From: Cordilura impudica
Lineage: Eukaryota; Arthropoda; Insecta; Diptera; Scathophagidae
Reading direction: 5' to 3'
DNA length: 64,000 bases
NCBI GenBank assembly: GCA_963682025.1
Contig: OY821519.1
Coordinates: 160,325,457 to 160,389,456 of the forward strand
Shown in pieces: positions 1-11,552 of this stretch. Position 1 is the first letter of the stretch. The number at the start of each line of letters is the position of its first letter. A program made the position numbers and the translations under genes. Under the pieces are notes generated by a model. That model was not told where the DNA came from and made no database searches. It saw nothing but the letters and a program-made list of their open reading frames with translations.

Positions 1-160
1 TACACTCCTCATATGATCGCTTGACTTGGGTCCAAAGCGATTCCAATTCCACACGAAGAATTTCCAACGCATGGCAATTGTTTTCGTTTTGAGCTTCAGC
101 TTGTGAGCTTTCAAAATCGAATAAATCATTTGTACAATTGACGAATTTGTTTATGGACAT
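1..160 (-). CDS. Start of a gag-like ORF, cut by the window edge
   Basis: An ATG at 158-160 opens a minus-strand frame of 53 codons that reaches the left edge without a stop. It is rich in Glu, Gln and Asn, then becomes amphipathic (LEILRVELESLWTQVKRSYEEC-like), which suggests a coiled coil. This resembles the N-terminal helical part of gag-type proteins of BEL/Pao-like retroelements, where a short acidic leader precedes a helical region. That resemblance is an inference from composition and rhythm only; no catalytic or zinc motif is visible. It could equally be the first exon of a host gene. The rest lies outside the window. Confidence 0.35.
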   Translation of the reverse strand, partial: MSINKFVNCTNDLFDFESSQAEAQNENNCHALEILRVELESLWTQVKRSYEEC

Positions 161-1493
161 TTTGTAAAAAAATTTTATTTAATATTTATCAATTAAATTA
201 AAAAAAAAATAATTGGGTTAAATAAATTAGCCTGCTAGCGATAAAAAATTAGAGTCGTAAATATTGAGTCCAAATTCGTAATAATTTTCCAAAAAATTGT
301 TGTTGATTTTAAGTTGCAAAAACAGCAAAAAATAACTATTAGTTTGTGGGGTCTTTTGATGTGTAAATTACACAACCAGATTTTATAGTTGGTTACGTTT
401 GTCACCAGCTATACACACAAACAAGTATAGAGAGTGAGGTCTCTGCTTTTACACTGACGTTTTGTTATGTATGTTTGTGCGTGTTATTAATGTGTTATTT
501 AAAGTGAGAGTTTTCTCTGCTAATGTTTCACGTTTACTTACTTGTTTGTGTGGTTTCTTACTTATGTGTTTTTTGTAGTGACGTTGGTGTTAGTCTGCTG
601 CCACTAGTTTGCTGTTTCTGACGATGATGAAGATGATGATGCTGATGATGTTGCTGTTGAATTTTTGTTGTAACTTTTTTTTAATGTCACTTGTTTTGTT
701 CAAGGTTATATTTTAAATTTTTTATTTAACCTTGATTTTGAGTTTAAGGGTCACAGTAAATTTTAATGTTATTTTAATTTAAATTTAAAATTATCAATTT
801 ACAAAAATTTTATCCGGTTCGAAGGACCAAATGTTTAAGGGTCGAAAAGAAACTCTTAAATAAAAACACGTTTCACTTTGTATTATTTTGTAAACTTTAA
901 ATTCTTTTGTTTTATTAAAAAAAAAGCACAATTCAGTTTTATATGATTTCTTGCAATAGAACACAAATATTATTTTTAAATTCAATTTGGTTTTTAAATT
1001 TTTGTCAATATCTGGTTTTAAATCTTAATGTAATTTTTGTAATGTTTAATGTTAATTTTACTGGAAATTCAAATTGTTTTTTTTTTCTTTGTGCAATACA
1101 TGTAGCTTAGTTATCGTTTAAAATTTATTTGTTTTCCGTTCACTGTTGCTTACTAATGACTTGCTGACGACTTTTCGAAGGTTCTTAAACGAGTGTTTTA
1201 TATTAAAATATGTACAACTTAGTAAATGAACAAACATGATAAAAAAAAGAGAGCAATTATCTTTCAGATTAGTGATGGGTGAAAACAGTGACGGCAAATT
1301 TGCATGAAGTTGGGGCATCTCTAAATACTATGTATGCCCTCTGTGGTGTGGAGGGTGTAAAAAATAAAATTACATTGATTATTTAAAGTAATGACGCAAA
1401 AATAATATAAATAACAAAAATATTATATTTTAATTTTATGTGTAAAGAATTCCAATTATTAATGAGAAATATACCCTGAATATTTTATAAATA
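161..1493. other. AT-rich non-coding stretch
   Basis: No credible coding frame is visible on either strand. It contains a short GAT/GCTGAT-type trinucleotide run around 623-655 and many T and A homopolymers. It may hold the LTR and leader of the gag-like ORF at 1-160, but I could not find a paired LTR or a primer-binding site. Confidence 0.5.
1335..1361. repeat. Imperfect hairpin repeat, same family as 15005-15036
   Basis: TATGCCCTC is followed after a 9-base spacer by GAGGGTGTA, an imperfect inverted repeat. The same arrangement, with perfect arms TATACCCTC and GAGGGTATA, occurs at 15005-15036. The shared arms suggest one dispersed repeat family whose terminus forms a hairpin. Confidence 0.45.
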
Positions 1494-1560
1494 GATATAA
1501 ATATATATTATACATATATATATATTATATATAAATATATAAATATATAAATATAAAAAA
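1494..1560. repeat. TA-rich microsatellite
   Basis: A run of TATA, TATATT and AAATATAT units abuts the truncated outer end of element A's left LTR. The outer ~32 bp present in the other LTR are missing here and this simple sequence sits in their place. Confidence 0.7.
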
Positions 1561-1895
1561 AATTAAGGGTTGGGCCACCCATGGGGCCCAACTCACCTTT
1601 TGCAAATAAAGCACAATTTAAAACAAACACGAATTTCAGTAATAGTACAAATATAGTGATTTAACAGCTTAATGCCCAGAATTGAACTAACTGAAAAATG
1701 TCTTTTCCATGTCAATATAACTAAAAATTAAATTATAATTTTGCTTAGCCTAGCTTAATTCTATGAGAGTGTTAACCCTATTAATTTCCCACGATTATGG
1801 GTGTCATATTGCAACACGCGCAAAACAAACAATCGCTGACTTGCAGTATGATTTGCCATGGTTACAGTGAGACTCAAAAATGTTCGGTGTTAACT
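1561..1895 (-). repeat. Element A, 3' LTR (outer end truncated)
   Basis: Begins AATTAAGGGTTGGGCC and ends GGTGTTAACT on the plus strand, matching 8946-9309 closely. The copies differ by scattered substitutions and small indels; the left copy lacks the TTCCACAACAACCAATGCGC-type segment present near 9184-9210. The outermost ~32 bases of the right LTR have no counterpart here. Confidence 0.85.
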
Positions 1896-1907
1896 TCCCC
1901 CCTCCTT
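1896..1907 (-). other. Element A polypurine tract
   Basis: On the minus strand this is a purine run, AAGGAGGGGGGA, directly before AGTTAACACC, the LTR start. A tract in this position primes plus-strand DNA synthesis in LTR retroelements (established role). Confidence 0.7.
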
Positions 1908-2088
1908 AAAAATCAGCGTCCTGCTGATCAGTTAGCGCCTTTGTTCAGATGGTCCGTAGGACTTACGGCTGGCACACGGCCCATCAGATTTCAAATATTC
2001 TCGATGTTCTCACGTGGAGTGCATGCAGTAGTTTCGTGTCGATCTGGCGTGTTCCCTCATACAATAAGGGAGGAAGCGCCTGTAGGCC

Positions 2089-3286
2089 TTAGAATCTTTT
2101 ACTCGTGAAATTCCTCTCTCCGACTGCAACTGTTTCATTGAAGATTCGTATGACGTATGTTCCGTTTATGTTCACAGTGTTCGCTTCCGATGAAACGTTG
2201 TCCTTGAAGTTGGTTACGTATATGAGGTCACTCTCTATTTGTTCCACTGCGGTTTCCTCATATGACCGAAATGTGCAGTTCGCGTTGAAACTCCTCAAAA
2301 TTCCCGACAGGCAGTTCTCGTCCTGGAGTCTTTCCAATTGTTCCAAGGTGCAAATTGTAACGTTGTTGAGCGATGAGCACCGATTCCTGATACCATAGAT
2401 TTTCTCGTGGTTCAACAGTACCCTGCCGTATTTCAGGTCAATCGGGAGATTATGGGATATAACTGCTCTCAGGAGAAATTTATTGTATCTGCTGGATTCC
2501 AACTTCGGTATTGACACTAGGTATAATAGCAAAGTACCATTCGAATATATACTTGGCCTCCCATATTCTTTGGCCTCGATCTCGTTGTCGCATGAGAGCG
2601 ATTCAACCTCGGAAATGGTCTTATTAATTTCTTCCATATTCAGCAGGTTAGTGTTGACGATGCCCGTTTTAGCAAGTTGACATGCTCGTACAATTTCTTC
2701 GATATCTTCTCTGATCGCGATTACATGGTTCAGGGCTTCCCGTACTATTTCGTCTGATTCTGACACGAATATTTTATTGTTGTATCTGTCGATGAGGTCA
2801 TTAATTTTTTTAACCAAATCGTCTGTTGTGTCAAACAGATTATTATTCACAACGTATTGTTGCTCGTTGTTCTCGATTAGTCTTTGTTGGCTTTCTAGTA
2901 TCTTGTTCCCATCTGTTGCATATGGGTTTCCGGCAATCCATTTCCAAGCAGAGCCGATCCATTCTATGGTCTTTTGTTTCTTGTGATACCTTTTATCGTT
3001 GTCATTCGGTCGTATGCGTTTTGGAGTTGATATTCGAACATTTTCCTGCTCTTTTCGTCCTTCATTGTGGCAGTGAAGACATTAGCAGTTGTCCGAAGCA
3101 GCCCTGGAATTTCATCAGTTGTATCACATGTACGATGCTCAAACCGCCATTTATAATCCATCCCTCACCATCTTTGATAGTCACAATGGTTGAATGGTAT
3201 TCAAATACGTGGAAGGCACCCACATATGTGGAAAATAATAACAAAATTAAAAAGTAAAGGTTAGTGCTTTCTTTTAGTGCGTGCAT
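2089..3286 (-). pseudogene. Element A env remnant
   Basis: Three minus-strand pieces (3062-3286, 2964-3161, 2089-2850) lie in the order expected for an errantivirus envelope. The first starts with a hydrophobic, signal-peptide-like stretch (YFLILLLFSTYVGAFHVFEY). The last is rich in Asn-X-Ser/Thr sequons and has the extended hydrophilic character of F-type insect envelope proteins. The pieces are in different frames with stops between them. The C-terminal membrane anchor is not visible, so the 3' end is truncated. Position between integrase and the 3' LTR supports the call. Not functional as written. Confidence 0.6.
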
Positions 3287-4129
3287 GCTACATTATAGTT
3301 ACAGTGCGCTAGATTGAATTGGTCATACTGAACAAAAATATTTCTAAACCTATAATGATCATCATGTTATTTCCCTTTCCATCTTACCTAGCGTGTTAAA
3401 AAAAACATAATTATCTCACAATGTTCCCCTATATGGGAGAGAGAGGAGGAGAGAAAAAAATTTTGTTTCAATTTCCTGGATCTTCTCATAACAACAAATT
3501 TATTTTCATTTCCTATTATGTCATATCAAATTATCTTATACTGAACGGACTTATTTCTATTTGTTTCTTTTGTTTACATTTTGTAATAAAATGGAGTTTA
3601 TTCTGTAATTAAATTTGCTCTCAAATCATCTTATACAGAACGGACTTATTTCTATTTGTTTTTTCTTTATTAATATTTTGTAATAAAATAGAGATTATTT
3701 TATAATTAAATTTGTTTTCAAGTCGTCCCATAATCATCATCATCATCCCATGATAAAACATAATTTCTTTTACAATTTTTTTTTTCTAAACATATCTACT
3801 TTTATCCCCTTTTCCGGGTTATTTAAAAAAATATTCTTATAAGCTAATAATCAGTAACTGCAAGGTTCGCTAGGTTTTCTTTACGTGAGACTTGTGGTAT
3901 TTCCTTCCTGCTGTTGTCCGCAGGGTAACTTTATTATTTTCCAAAATTCTGTGCTTCTTATAAGCGGCTTATGGTTTTGGTTTTATTTGTTTGTCCCTTA
4001 CCAAGGTGTCCTGATTACCGGCAAAATCGATTGGGTTCGACCTTGTTTTATTCAGACGGTCATTCGTCATTTTTTGCCTGTAAAGACACGGATGTCTTCG
4101 TAAACCTGGTTGCGAAAATTTTTTAGCTG
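3287..4129. other. Decayed spacer between env and integrase of element A
   Basis: No open frame with a recognisable product. Minus-strand fragments near 3880-4110 have a basic composition that could be the decayed integrase C-terminus, but stops break every frame. A near-repeat of about 110 bp (ATTTTGTAATAAAAT..., near 3560-3615 and 3660-3715) suggests a small local duplication. Confidence 0.4.
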
Positions 4130-4845
4130 TTAGTAATTAAATCTTTCAGACCTATTGAAGAAAATGTCTGACTGTTTCTTCCCAATGACCGAGTGCATTG
4201 TGTTATTGTAGCAATCTACCGCAATAGTAATTATTTCCCTACGACCAATATTTCCCATTTCCCTTGACAAACACCTATATATTTCAATAGGAGTCGAATG
4301 AAATCTCTCTACCTGGCCACTGACTTCACTCTTTTGCACGGGTGTAAAGTATTGTTCGATATTTAAGGGTCTTATAAAATTGAAAATGGCTGGGCTCAAG
4401 AATTTCCTCTCATTATCCGACACGATCACGGGGTGTGGTAAAGTAATGCAAGACCTTGGCTAATTTGGCCCTCAAATGAATTGCTCATCGATTCAAGTTT
4501 AGAAAATTTATCGACGCAACTAAGGAAGTTAAACCCTTGTATTTCAAAAATGTCGATATGTAAAATTTCGCACGGATATTTCGGAATAGGAGTTGGTTGA
4601 AGCTTAGATTTATAGGGGTGTCTGTCATATTTATTCAATTTGCAATTTTCGCAGTTCCTTGTGTACCGTTTAATGACCCTTCCCATGCCAGGAAAATAGA
4701 ACCTCTCTAAGATCCATTGACGATTCTCTCTCGGATTCCAATGGGCTCGTTTGTGTTCATCCTCGATTATTTGACAAACTCTATCGGGGTTCGTTACATC
4801 TTCTACCAATCGTTGGGTAATTCTGATTCTGTACGAGTGACTCAA
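4130..4845 (-). pseudogene. Element A integrase remnant
   Basis: The upstream piece (4426-4845) carries the zinc-binding half of a retroviral-type integrase (a CENCKLNKYDRHPYKSK segment typical of the HHCC finger) and continues into the start of the catalytic core (LHIDIFEIQGFNFLSCVDKFSKLES). The downstream piece (4130-4429) carries the second Asp context (MIVSDNERKF) and the catalytic Glu context (SGQVERFHST). The two pieces are offset in frame, with sequence missing between the first and second catalytic Asp. Element A cannot encode a working integrase from this copy. Confidence 0.8.
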
Positions 4846-5228
4846 ATAAATGTCGTTTAATAATTGAATGAAACGTTCTGGAATTTATTGCCAGTTATAA
4901 CCCCTGGGTTCAAACACCTTCTCAGTACCTCTGTTAGGGACTGCGACGTTATCCGGTCAATGTTCGCATGGTACCTATTAAATTCAGGATGCGGTTGTAA
5001 ACTACTATGCAATTCCTTTCCCTCTCTTATTATAATCTAGTTCCGGAAGACATTCAGGGGGGCTTCTACGTGACGAATTAGGTCGCTACCATCCTGTCCG
5101 GCACTATGCATTGTAGCATCCAATAAAACCATTTCCCTTTCTAGGCCCTCATCGGCGAAGCTGTCGTTGTAGTTTCGTCACTTGGTGCACTCAGTTGGTT
5201 CAAATTGGAACCCAATCGTGAAAGAGCA

Positions 5229-5740
5229 TCAGCCGCTACATTCGATTTTCCCGAAATTATATTCCTCTATCCTGGCCTTCCACCTCTTCAATTTGGCATT
5301 ATGGTTCTGATTCCCTAACGCATAAGTTAATGGTTGGTGATCTGTGAAAATTCTAACCTTCCTCGCACCATATGAGAAGAAGCGCAAATTTTCTAGGGCC
5401 CACACAATAGCCAGCATTTCCTTATCGTTCGTAGCGTAATTCTTTGTCTCAGGAACGCTTGGATTTAGATAGGACAATTGCTTGGACTTAGCGTTCCAAG
5501 CGTTCCTGAGACAATACGGCTCCAATTGCCGAGTCTGAAGTGTCTTTCGTCAAGTTGAAAGGCTGGTCAAAATCGGGGAATGCTAGAGCTTCCGATGACA
5601 CTAACAAAGTTTTGAGCTCGTCAAAAGCTTGTAATGCCTCCTCATTAAGTGTAATGGGTATTTTCCTGGACATGTTCGCCCTGATTTGCGCGTTTCCACC
5701 TCTAGTGGGATCCGTCAATGGTTCGGCAACCTTTGCATAG
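5229..5740 (-). pseudogene. Element A RNase H / RT-connection remnant
   Basis: The frame at 5488-5718 gives the connection and first RNase H strand (TLLVSSEALAFPDFDQPFNL, then SDSAIGAVLSQ). The frame at 5229-5525 gives ATNDKEMLAIVWALENLRFF and IFTDHQPLTYALGNQ, the standard gypsy-type RNase H core. A frame break lies near 5490-5525, where a short stretch also appears duplicated. Reverse transcriptase should follow toward higher coordinates but is not detectable past about 5760. Confidence 0.8.
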
Positions 5741-7788
5741 TCCTTAATAAATTTCCTTCTTTTCTCTTTGTCCGTAGGTGAATTTCCCCCAAAGTATCGT
5801 TGATAAGTTGCAGTTAGTAATTATGAGGTACCCTAATATTATGATAAAAAAAATTTCCCGTTCCCTAACTGGTTAAATAAAAATAGGCGCTCCAATAATT
5901 CGTGGTAAATGTCTCAACTTTCAGAAAATTATCCAAACGATTCTCCTATAATTTATCCGGATGTTAAAAATAAAAATTTCCTCTAGAGAACATTTCTTGG
6001 TCCGCACATTAATAGTTTTCCGGAACTATCCTGTAATCTTCCAGAAAAATCTCAGAGTGGTTCTTTAACTGAATTCTATAAAATTTTCCAAAAAATCTGT
6101 CTTCTATCAAATTCCGTTGAATACAATTTTCGCTTATGTCAACTAACACCTTCCTCGTAGACAAAAAGCGAGTTTAGTTTGTATATTTTCCTTACAAAGT
6201 TAAACACTTTCGCCTGACTTAAATTACAAAGAAGTTATCCACACGCGTACAATTCCCGTTAAATCAAAAGCAGAGGTAATTGTTGGAATCTTTCCTTTCA
6301 TTTCCAAAAATTCCTAAAAAGAAAAATTTACTTTTCCATGAACGTTTTGTACGTTATTCACGTCAAAAGTTCAGAACACCATCAGTCAAAGTGTCCATAA
6401 GACGGTCTTTTCCTCCTGAAATTGCAAAATGCCACATAGATTCCATTTGAAGTTCAGCAAATGGTACAAATCCGATGGTTGCCTATCAGTGAATCTTTTC
6501 CTAACACTTAAGATTTTCCACGTAACAATTTATACAATCGAATGCCAAAGTTATCAATATAACATTTCACATTTGCCAAATTATTTTTTTACCTTACTAT
6601 ATAAAAAAATGTGTACCGTTAATATTCCTTCACACAAATTCCACTCTTCGATCGATTTTCCTGTATTATTATAACACATTTGATCAAATCAAATTATTTC
6701 AATTTATTTTCTATTACCAATCTTAATTGTCCTTTGCATTTCATATAAAGAAAATTTGTAATTAGTCTGCTGTTAATCTAGATTGTTCTCTGTATCCTAT
6801 ATTAAGAAGATTTGTAATTAGTTATTACGTTATTAATTTATTAATGATTTTATAATTCTCCATATAATCAGCTCCATACCGCAAAATAAAATAAACCAAA
6901 TATTCCCTTCTTCCTATTTTACTTTTCCTTTAAAAGTGCTTATCCTTCCATGTTTCTCCTTATTATACCCTAATAGGTCCCCGCTTCTTTTTATTTTTTA
7001 GCAGCCTTTCCTTCTCCTCTTCTTCTACAGTATACAGATTTGCTATTGTCGCTAATCTTTCCTCGATCTCCTGAAGATATATTTCGTACAAATATCCCCT
7101 TAGTATTAACCGAAAAAGGGGGTTTATATTATTAAGAACAAAAACCTATAAAATAAATGGTCCTCCATGTCTGTCAGTGTGGAATTAGTAGTCTAGTGGG
7201 AGTAACAAATTTAACCAATCATTTTTATATATATTTTTTTTCCTATTTTATAGGACCTTCCTTTCTTTATTCAATGGGGGTTACACACACTTCACAAAAA
7301 TTTTAAGAAAGATTCCTCTTGAAGTTCCAATTCTAGGCACGAAGTTATTATTTTGTCTTATTTTATTTTATTCTATTATTATTATGTTAGTTCATTACAT
7401 GTGGGTTGCGAAGTACATGTGATTTGAATTTTTATCTTAAATTTTCAAGAATTTGATTTAATTCTAATTTCTTTAATTTCCTTGTATTTACTTTCTTCAA
7501 TAAATTTAATTCTTTTCTTATTTTTCAAATTTAAATTCAATTTTTAATTTTATTATTTAGAAACAATTTTATAACTTTTCCGTTTATTCGGTCTTGGCTC
7601 TCGACTTTTTTCTTATTAAAAATTTAATAATTTTTCTCTATATTTTGTTATAGTTCACTTGATGGAGGATCGTGTTGTCCGTTTTCGAGCAGCAGATGCT
7701 GACATACTGAGGCACGATTTTTCTCACCCGGTGAGTTTTTCCAACCTTTACTCGTATATTACTAACGAAAAGGGTTAGCTCTATCCCA

Positions 7789-7963
7789 CTGAGTTTTGTA
7801 GGTTCTTATGGTCACTACAACTTGTGAGAATACTAGTTAGCCGAATCTTCACTGAGTTGTGTAGTTTCTTATGGTGAGTACAACTTGCGAGGATACTAAG
7901 TGGCTATATCCGTACTGAGTCGTGTAGGTTCTTATGTTTATTACAACTTGTATGGATATGCAG
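7789..7963. repeat. 63-bp tandem repeat, about 2.8 copies
   Basis: CTGAGT(T/C)(T/G)TGTAG(G/T)TTCTTATG recurs with starts at 7789, 7852 and 7915, an exact 63-base spacing. Each unit continues with ACTACAACTTG-like sequence and a GGATACTA-like segment. It sits in the leader side of element A. Confidence 0.8.
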
Positions 7964-8508
7964 TATTTTTTCCTCCCTTTAGTCCTTTGTAATCTTACTA
8001 TTTCGTGACTGAGTATTTCGAAGGAAAACTTGCACGTTTTTCACAGCGAACTTATTTTATTTATTCATTATAGTGACAGAAAAATTTTTTTACGCACTGA
8101 AGGGCCTGGAGTTCAGGATCGCAGTCGCTGGGTCCTTCTTGAGGGCCCATATGGTCACATTTTTTATAGTTATCATGGCAGTACACTCATTACTCACAAC
8201 ATTTACATATTTTTATAATTTTCCATTTTTGGCTTTACCACATCGACTTTTTCAAACTGTATTCATTTGTTTTCTAATTGTTCCATTGCTCAGAATTTTT
8301 CACCATTTCTTAACTTTTTAATATTCTCTTTAATTTTTATTTACTTTTATACACGTTTTATTTAAATTTACCCAAAAGAATAATTTTTGGTAATGTTTTT
8401 TATTTTCAAAATTTCATTAATTTGTAAAAGAAAAATAACATTCACAAATTCCAAAAAATTAAAATTTTTTTAATCATTTTTTTCCTCAAATTATTTTTTT
8501 TTCATTTT

Positions 8509-8625
8509 TTTTTTCCTCAAATTAATTTGCAAAATAACCTTCACTTAAAAAAAATGTAAACTTTTATTTTCAGGAAATATTTTTTAACCTTTTTTTCAAT
8601 TTAATTTGCAAAATAACCTTCACTC
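8509..8625. repeat. Diverged direct repeat in element A leader
   Basis: AATTTGCAAAATAACCTTCAC occurs at about 8524-8544 and again at about 8604-8624, with related but weaker copies at 8415-8450 and 8700-8760. T-rich tracts separate the copies. Confidence 0.5.
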
Positions 8626-8894
8626 ATTCCTAAAAAAATTTCTTTTGAAAATCACACATTTTTAAATTACGATTTTAATTTTCAGAAAAACCTCTTTTTT
8701 TTCCTATACCTTTCACTTATTCCTTTAAAATTTAAAGTAATTTTTCTTGGGAAACCACACATTTTGTCTCATTTTTATTTTTTAAATTTTCATTTTTCAC
8801 AATTTCGATTTTCAAGAAAATATTTTCTTTTCACAAAAAAAATTTTCGCGAGCCAAGACGTTTAAGGATCCGGCACATCCTTCCGCAGCCGGCC

Positions 8895-8913
8895 GGTCCC
8901 TGCTCGGGCGCCA
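8895..8913 (-). other. Element A primer-binding site (tRNA-Lys type)
   Basis: On the minus strand the sequence TGGCGCCCGAGCAGGGACC follows the LTR. It matches the complement of the 3' end of the lysine tRNA (as in retroviruses using tRNA-Lys3) at all but one position. It fixes the element's orientation. Confidence 0.75.
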
Positions 8914-9309
8914 GTTAAACATGGTGTCCGCCATGTTGTAAAAAAAATTAAGGGTTGGGCCACCCATGGGACCCAACTCACCTTTTGCAAATAAAACACA
9001 ATTTAAAACACAAACACGAATTTCAGTAATAGTACAAATATACTGACTTAACAGCTTAATGTCCAGAATTGAACTAACTGAAAACTGTCTTTTCGATGTC
9101 TATATAACTAAAAATTAAATTATAATTTTGCTTAGCCTAGCTTAATTCTATGAGAGTGTTAACCCAATTAATTTCCCACGATTCCACAACAACCAATGCG
9201 CGTATAAATTATGGGTGTTATATTGCAACACGCGCAAAACAAACAATCGCTGACTTACAGTATGATTTGCCATGATTACAGTGAGACTCAAAAATGTTCG
9301 GTGTTAATT
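8914..9309 (-). repeat. Element A, 5' LTR
   Basis: Runs on the minus strand from AGTTAACACC-like (here AATTAACACC) to GTTTAAC next to the primer-binding site. It contains an inverted repeat near its inner end (AACATGGTGTCCGCCATGTT, 8918-8937). It matches the left LTR over 8946-9309; the inner 32 bases are unique to this copy. Confidence 0.8.
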
Positions 9310-9625
9310 TAAATATGTAGTATAAATATAATATAAATATAATATAAATAAATATAGTATTTTCACAATCGTTATATTTACAGTTGTAAAATTTTTTTCA
9401 CCATAGATAAAATATTTTCTCCCATAGTACTTTGCTAACGTTGCACATACGCCCGGTAAGTACATGTCTTTAATTAAATAATTCCTATTAATAACTGACA
9501 AAAACAAATGAAATTTTGACATGAACAGTATAAGCTTTAAAATAGGGCAGGAACATATTTATGGGAAAAACATTTATTACGGAGTCCAGCTCGTCGAAAT
9601 AAAAAAATAGTGTTTTTATTTTGTA
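9310..9625. other. Region without a recognisable gene
   Basis: A minus-strand open frame (9304-9522) gives a 72-residue product starting within the LTR boundary; it resembles no family I know and is probably chance. Confidence 0.5.
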
Positions 9626-10140
9626 TTATTTTTTTTTTATTATTATTCGTTTTGCGTTTTTTTTTTGGTGTTTGTGGGGTTTTCCTTTAATTTTATGCAC
9701 CGTTAATGATTTAAAATCACTTAAAAAATCATAAGAATAATCTAAATCTTCACCACCATCTTGTTGAGCGCTTCGTGAATCCTTACTGATATCAACATCC
9801 ATAAGTTGATCCTTCAAAATTATTAGGGACTTTATCAATTAGTTAAAGCATCTAAAACATTATCCTTGGCTTTATCCATATTAACATTTGCTTTGTTACT
9901 GAATGATATGAAATCACACGACCGAGCCTTTGGCAAAGTTTCTTGAGATTGTTGCAATTCACTATGATCCTTAGTTATTTCCATGTTGTTTTTTTTTTAA
10001 AGATTTTGTCATTTGTTTAATCATCACTTTGGCAAGTTTTGGTGTCTTTCTTTCCTCTACCCATTTCTATAATTCGTCACTGATGTCGGCAAGACCATGC
10101 ATTTATCTTTTATTCCAAATATTTTCTCTAGAAAGTTCTC
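9626..10140 (-). pseudogene. Decayed coding remnant of unknown family
   Basis: Several minus-strand fragments look more protein-like than their surroundings: one containing LENFLEKIFGIKDKC near 10105-10145, one with KWVEERKTPKLAKVMIKQMT near 10015-10070, then MEITKDHSELQQSQETLPKA near 9925-9985, and finally a 70-residue frame ending in a Lys-rich tail (9626-9838). Stops and shifts separate them. The order and hydrophilic, Lys/Glu-rich character suggest one decayed gene, perhaps gag-like, but I do not recognise it. Confidence 0.3.
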
Positions 10141-10639
10141 TAGTCGATGTTGGGCATACATATATACTGGTTATATTTCATCTTTAATTTAGGCATTTTT
10201 CGCTATCAAACTAACAATATGAGATGGTATAACACAAACACAACTACTTTTTTGTGCATATATACTCCTTAAGGAACTTCCCAAATAAAATTCGATAAAA
10301 ATATTAATAGCATAACTTTTAAGCTCCAATTTACTTTCGTTCATGCAAGTTTTCCAATTCATCCTCCTTTAAAGTAGGGCCGTAAGTCAAAGTATTTTAC
10401 ATGCATTCTCATTTTTATCATTTAACTTTGCAGCGATTTGCTAATATCGTTTTAAGTTTTGGAAGCTTTCCTTTAGATTCTTTGTTCTCTATGTTCTATG
10501 TTCTCCAAATATAAATGCAAGATAACTGCAAAACTCACATGCATTTATTTTGATTGCAGAGTCAGTATGTTCAGTGATTGAACGATATAATAGAGTGCTG
10601 CCATATTTGTGTTATTTGGCTTTTTCAATTTTAACACTT

Positions 10640-11035
10640 GTAGGGATTTGAATGGAATGAAACCATTTTGTGGAAACTCACTTAAAAGTTTAATGTTAGT
10701 TACTCTAGGAACAGATTTAACAATTTTTTTTATTCTGATATAAAGATTTATTCAAGTACCACCACATATTACAAATTTTTTATGAAATTAGTAACATTTA
10801 GTGATTACCTTAATTGGTTATTTCATTATATCACTACATATAAAGCAATAGCATTGAAAATTGTTAATGATTTCTGATTTTAAAATGGGATGAACCAATT
10901 CTATGGAAGCTCACCTACATGTCGAATGTTAATTACTTTAGGAAAAGATTTAGCAAAAATTTTTAGTTTTCTAATATAAAAATTTATTCAAGAGCCTTAA
11001 AATATTAAAACTTTTTTATGGAATTAGTAAATTTC
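10640..11035. repeat. Diverged tandem duplication, ~235-bp unit
   Basis: A unit beginning GAATGGAATGAAACCATTTTGTGG (split here as GAATGGAATGAAACC then ATTTTGTGG) near 10648 recurs near 10883 as AATGGGATGAACC then AATTCTATGG. Both copies continue to ATAAAGATTTATTCAAG / ATAAAAATTTATTCAAG. No coding potential is visible. Confidence 0.5.
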
Positions 11036-11552
11036 AGTACACACGATGGTACATTATAATTTTTTATTAATACCTGGGTACTTTATTATTATTTTTCTTT
11101 GATATTGGCGATTTTATTTCGGGATAACATTAAAAAAGCGTGGCAATACCGATCGTCACTAAAATTACACGTGCCATGCATTCACATACAAAATAAAAAA
11201 ATTATTAACTACTATAACAAGAACAACATAGCGAAATCATACTTTTCCAAAATAAAATTGTGGTGCCATCTACTGTGGCATAATCACACTAAGGAGCAAA
11301 CAGAAGTGGAACTTTGTTAAAACCAAACAATTGTATTTACCCTAAAATAAAATATTGCAGAATTTTATATAGTGGAAATGCATAAGGAGAAAACTATTTT
11401 GAGCTGATTGTTAGAACACATTGACCTTTGATATATATTAAAATGTTTATCATTGATAATATAAATAAAATAATAAACCGATTTATTTCTTATATGCGGT
11501 TATTATGGATGTCCATATATAGAACATTTGTATATTATTTGGAGAATTTAGA
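11036..11552. other. AT-rich spacer
   Basis: No recognisable gene. The 11099-11320 open frame has low complexity and no family features. Confidence 0.5.

Larger units (their letters stand above)
5741..8894. other. Element A interior without recognisable gag, protease or RT
   Basis: About 3.1 kb of AT-rich sequence without a convincing coding frame. In an intact gypsy-type element this would hold the leader, gag, protease and reverse transcriptase. It contains a 63-bp tandem repeat (7789-7963) and, at 8400-8830, diverged repeats of an AATTTGCAAAATAACCTTCAC-like unit. Either the coding part was lost and the leader is long, or the copy has decayed beyond recognition by eye. Confidence 0.5.
1561..9309 (-). 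mobile_element. Element A: degenerate errantivirus-like (gypsy) LTR retrotransposon
   Basis: Two direct LTR copies (left 1561-1895, right 8914-9309) bound a 7-kb interior in minus orientation. Reading right to left there is a lysine-type primer-binding site, a long non-coding leader, RNase H and integrase remnants, env remnants, and a purine tract next to the left LTR. LTRs that open with AGTTA and close with TAACT, together with an env gene, are typical of Drosophila-type errantiviruses (established knowledge). Gag, protease and reverse transcriptase are not recognisable. Many stops and frame breaks show an old, dead copy. No clear target-site duplication was found, because the left LTR end is truncated. 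Confidence 0.8.

Noticed and set aside
623..655. GAT-rich run as part of a coding poly-Asp tract
   Set aside because: No extended open frame around it; simple trinucleotide sequence.
8895..8913. tRNA-like 3' end sequences near LTRs (also 26671-26685, 48312-48325)
   Set aside because: Only the 3'-terminal 14-19 nt match, adjacent to LTRs; they are primer-binding sites, not tRNA genes.
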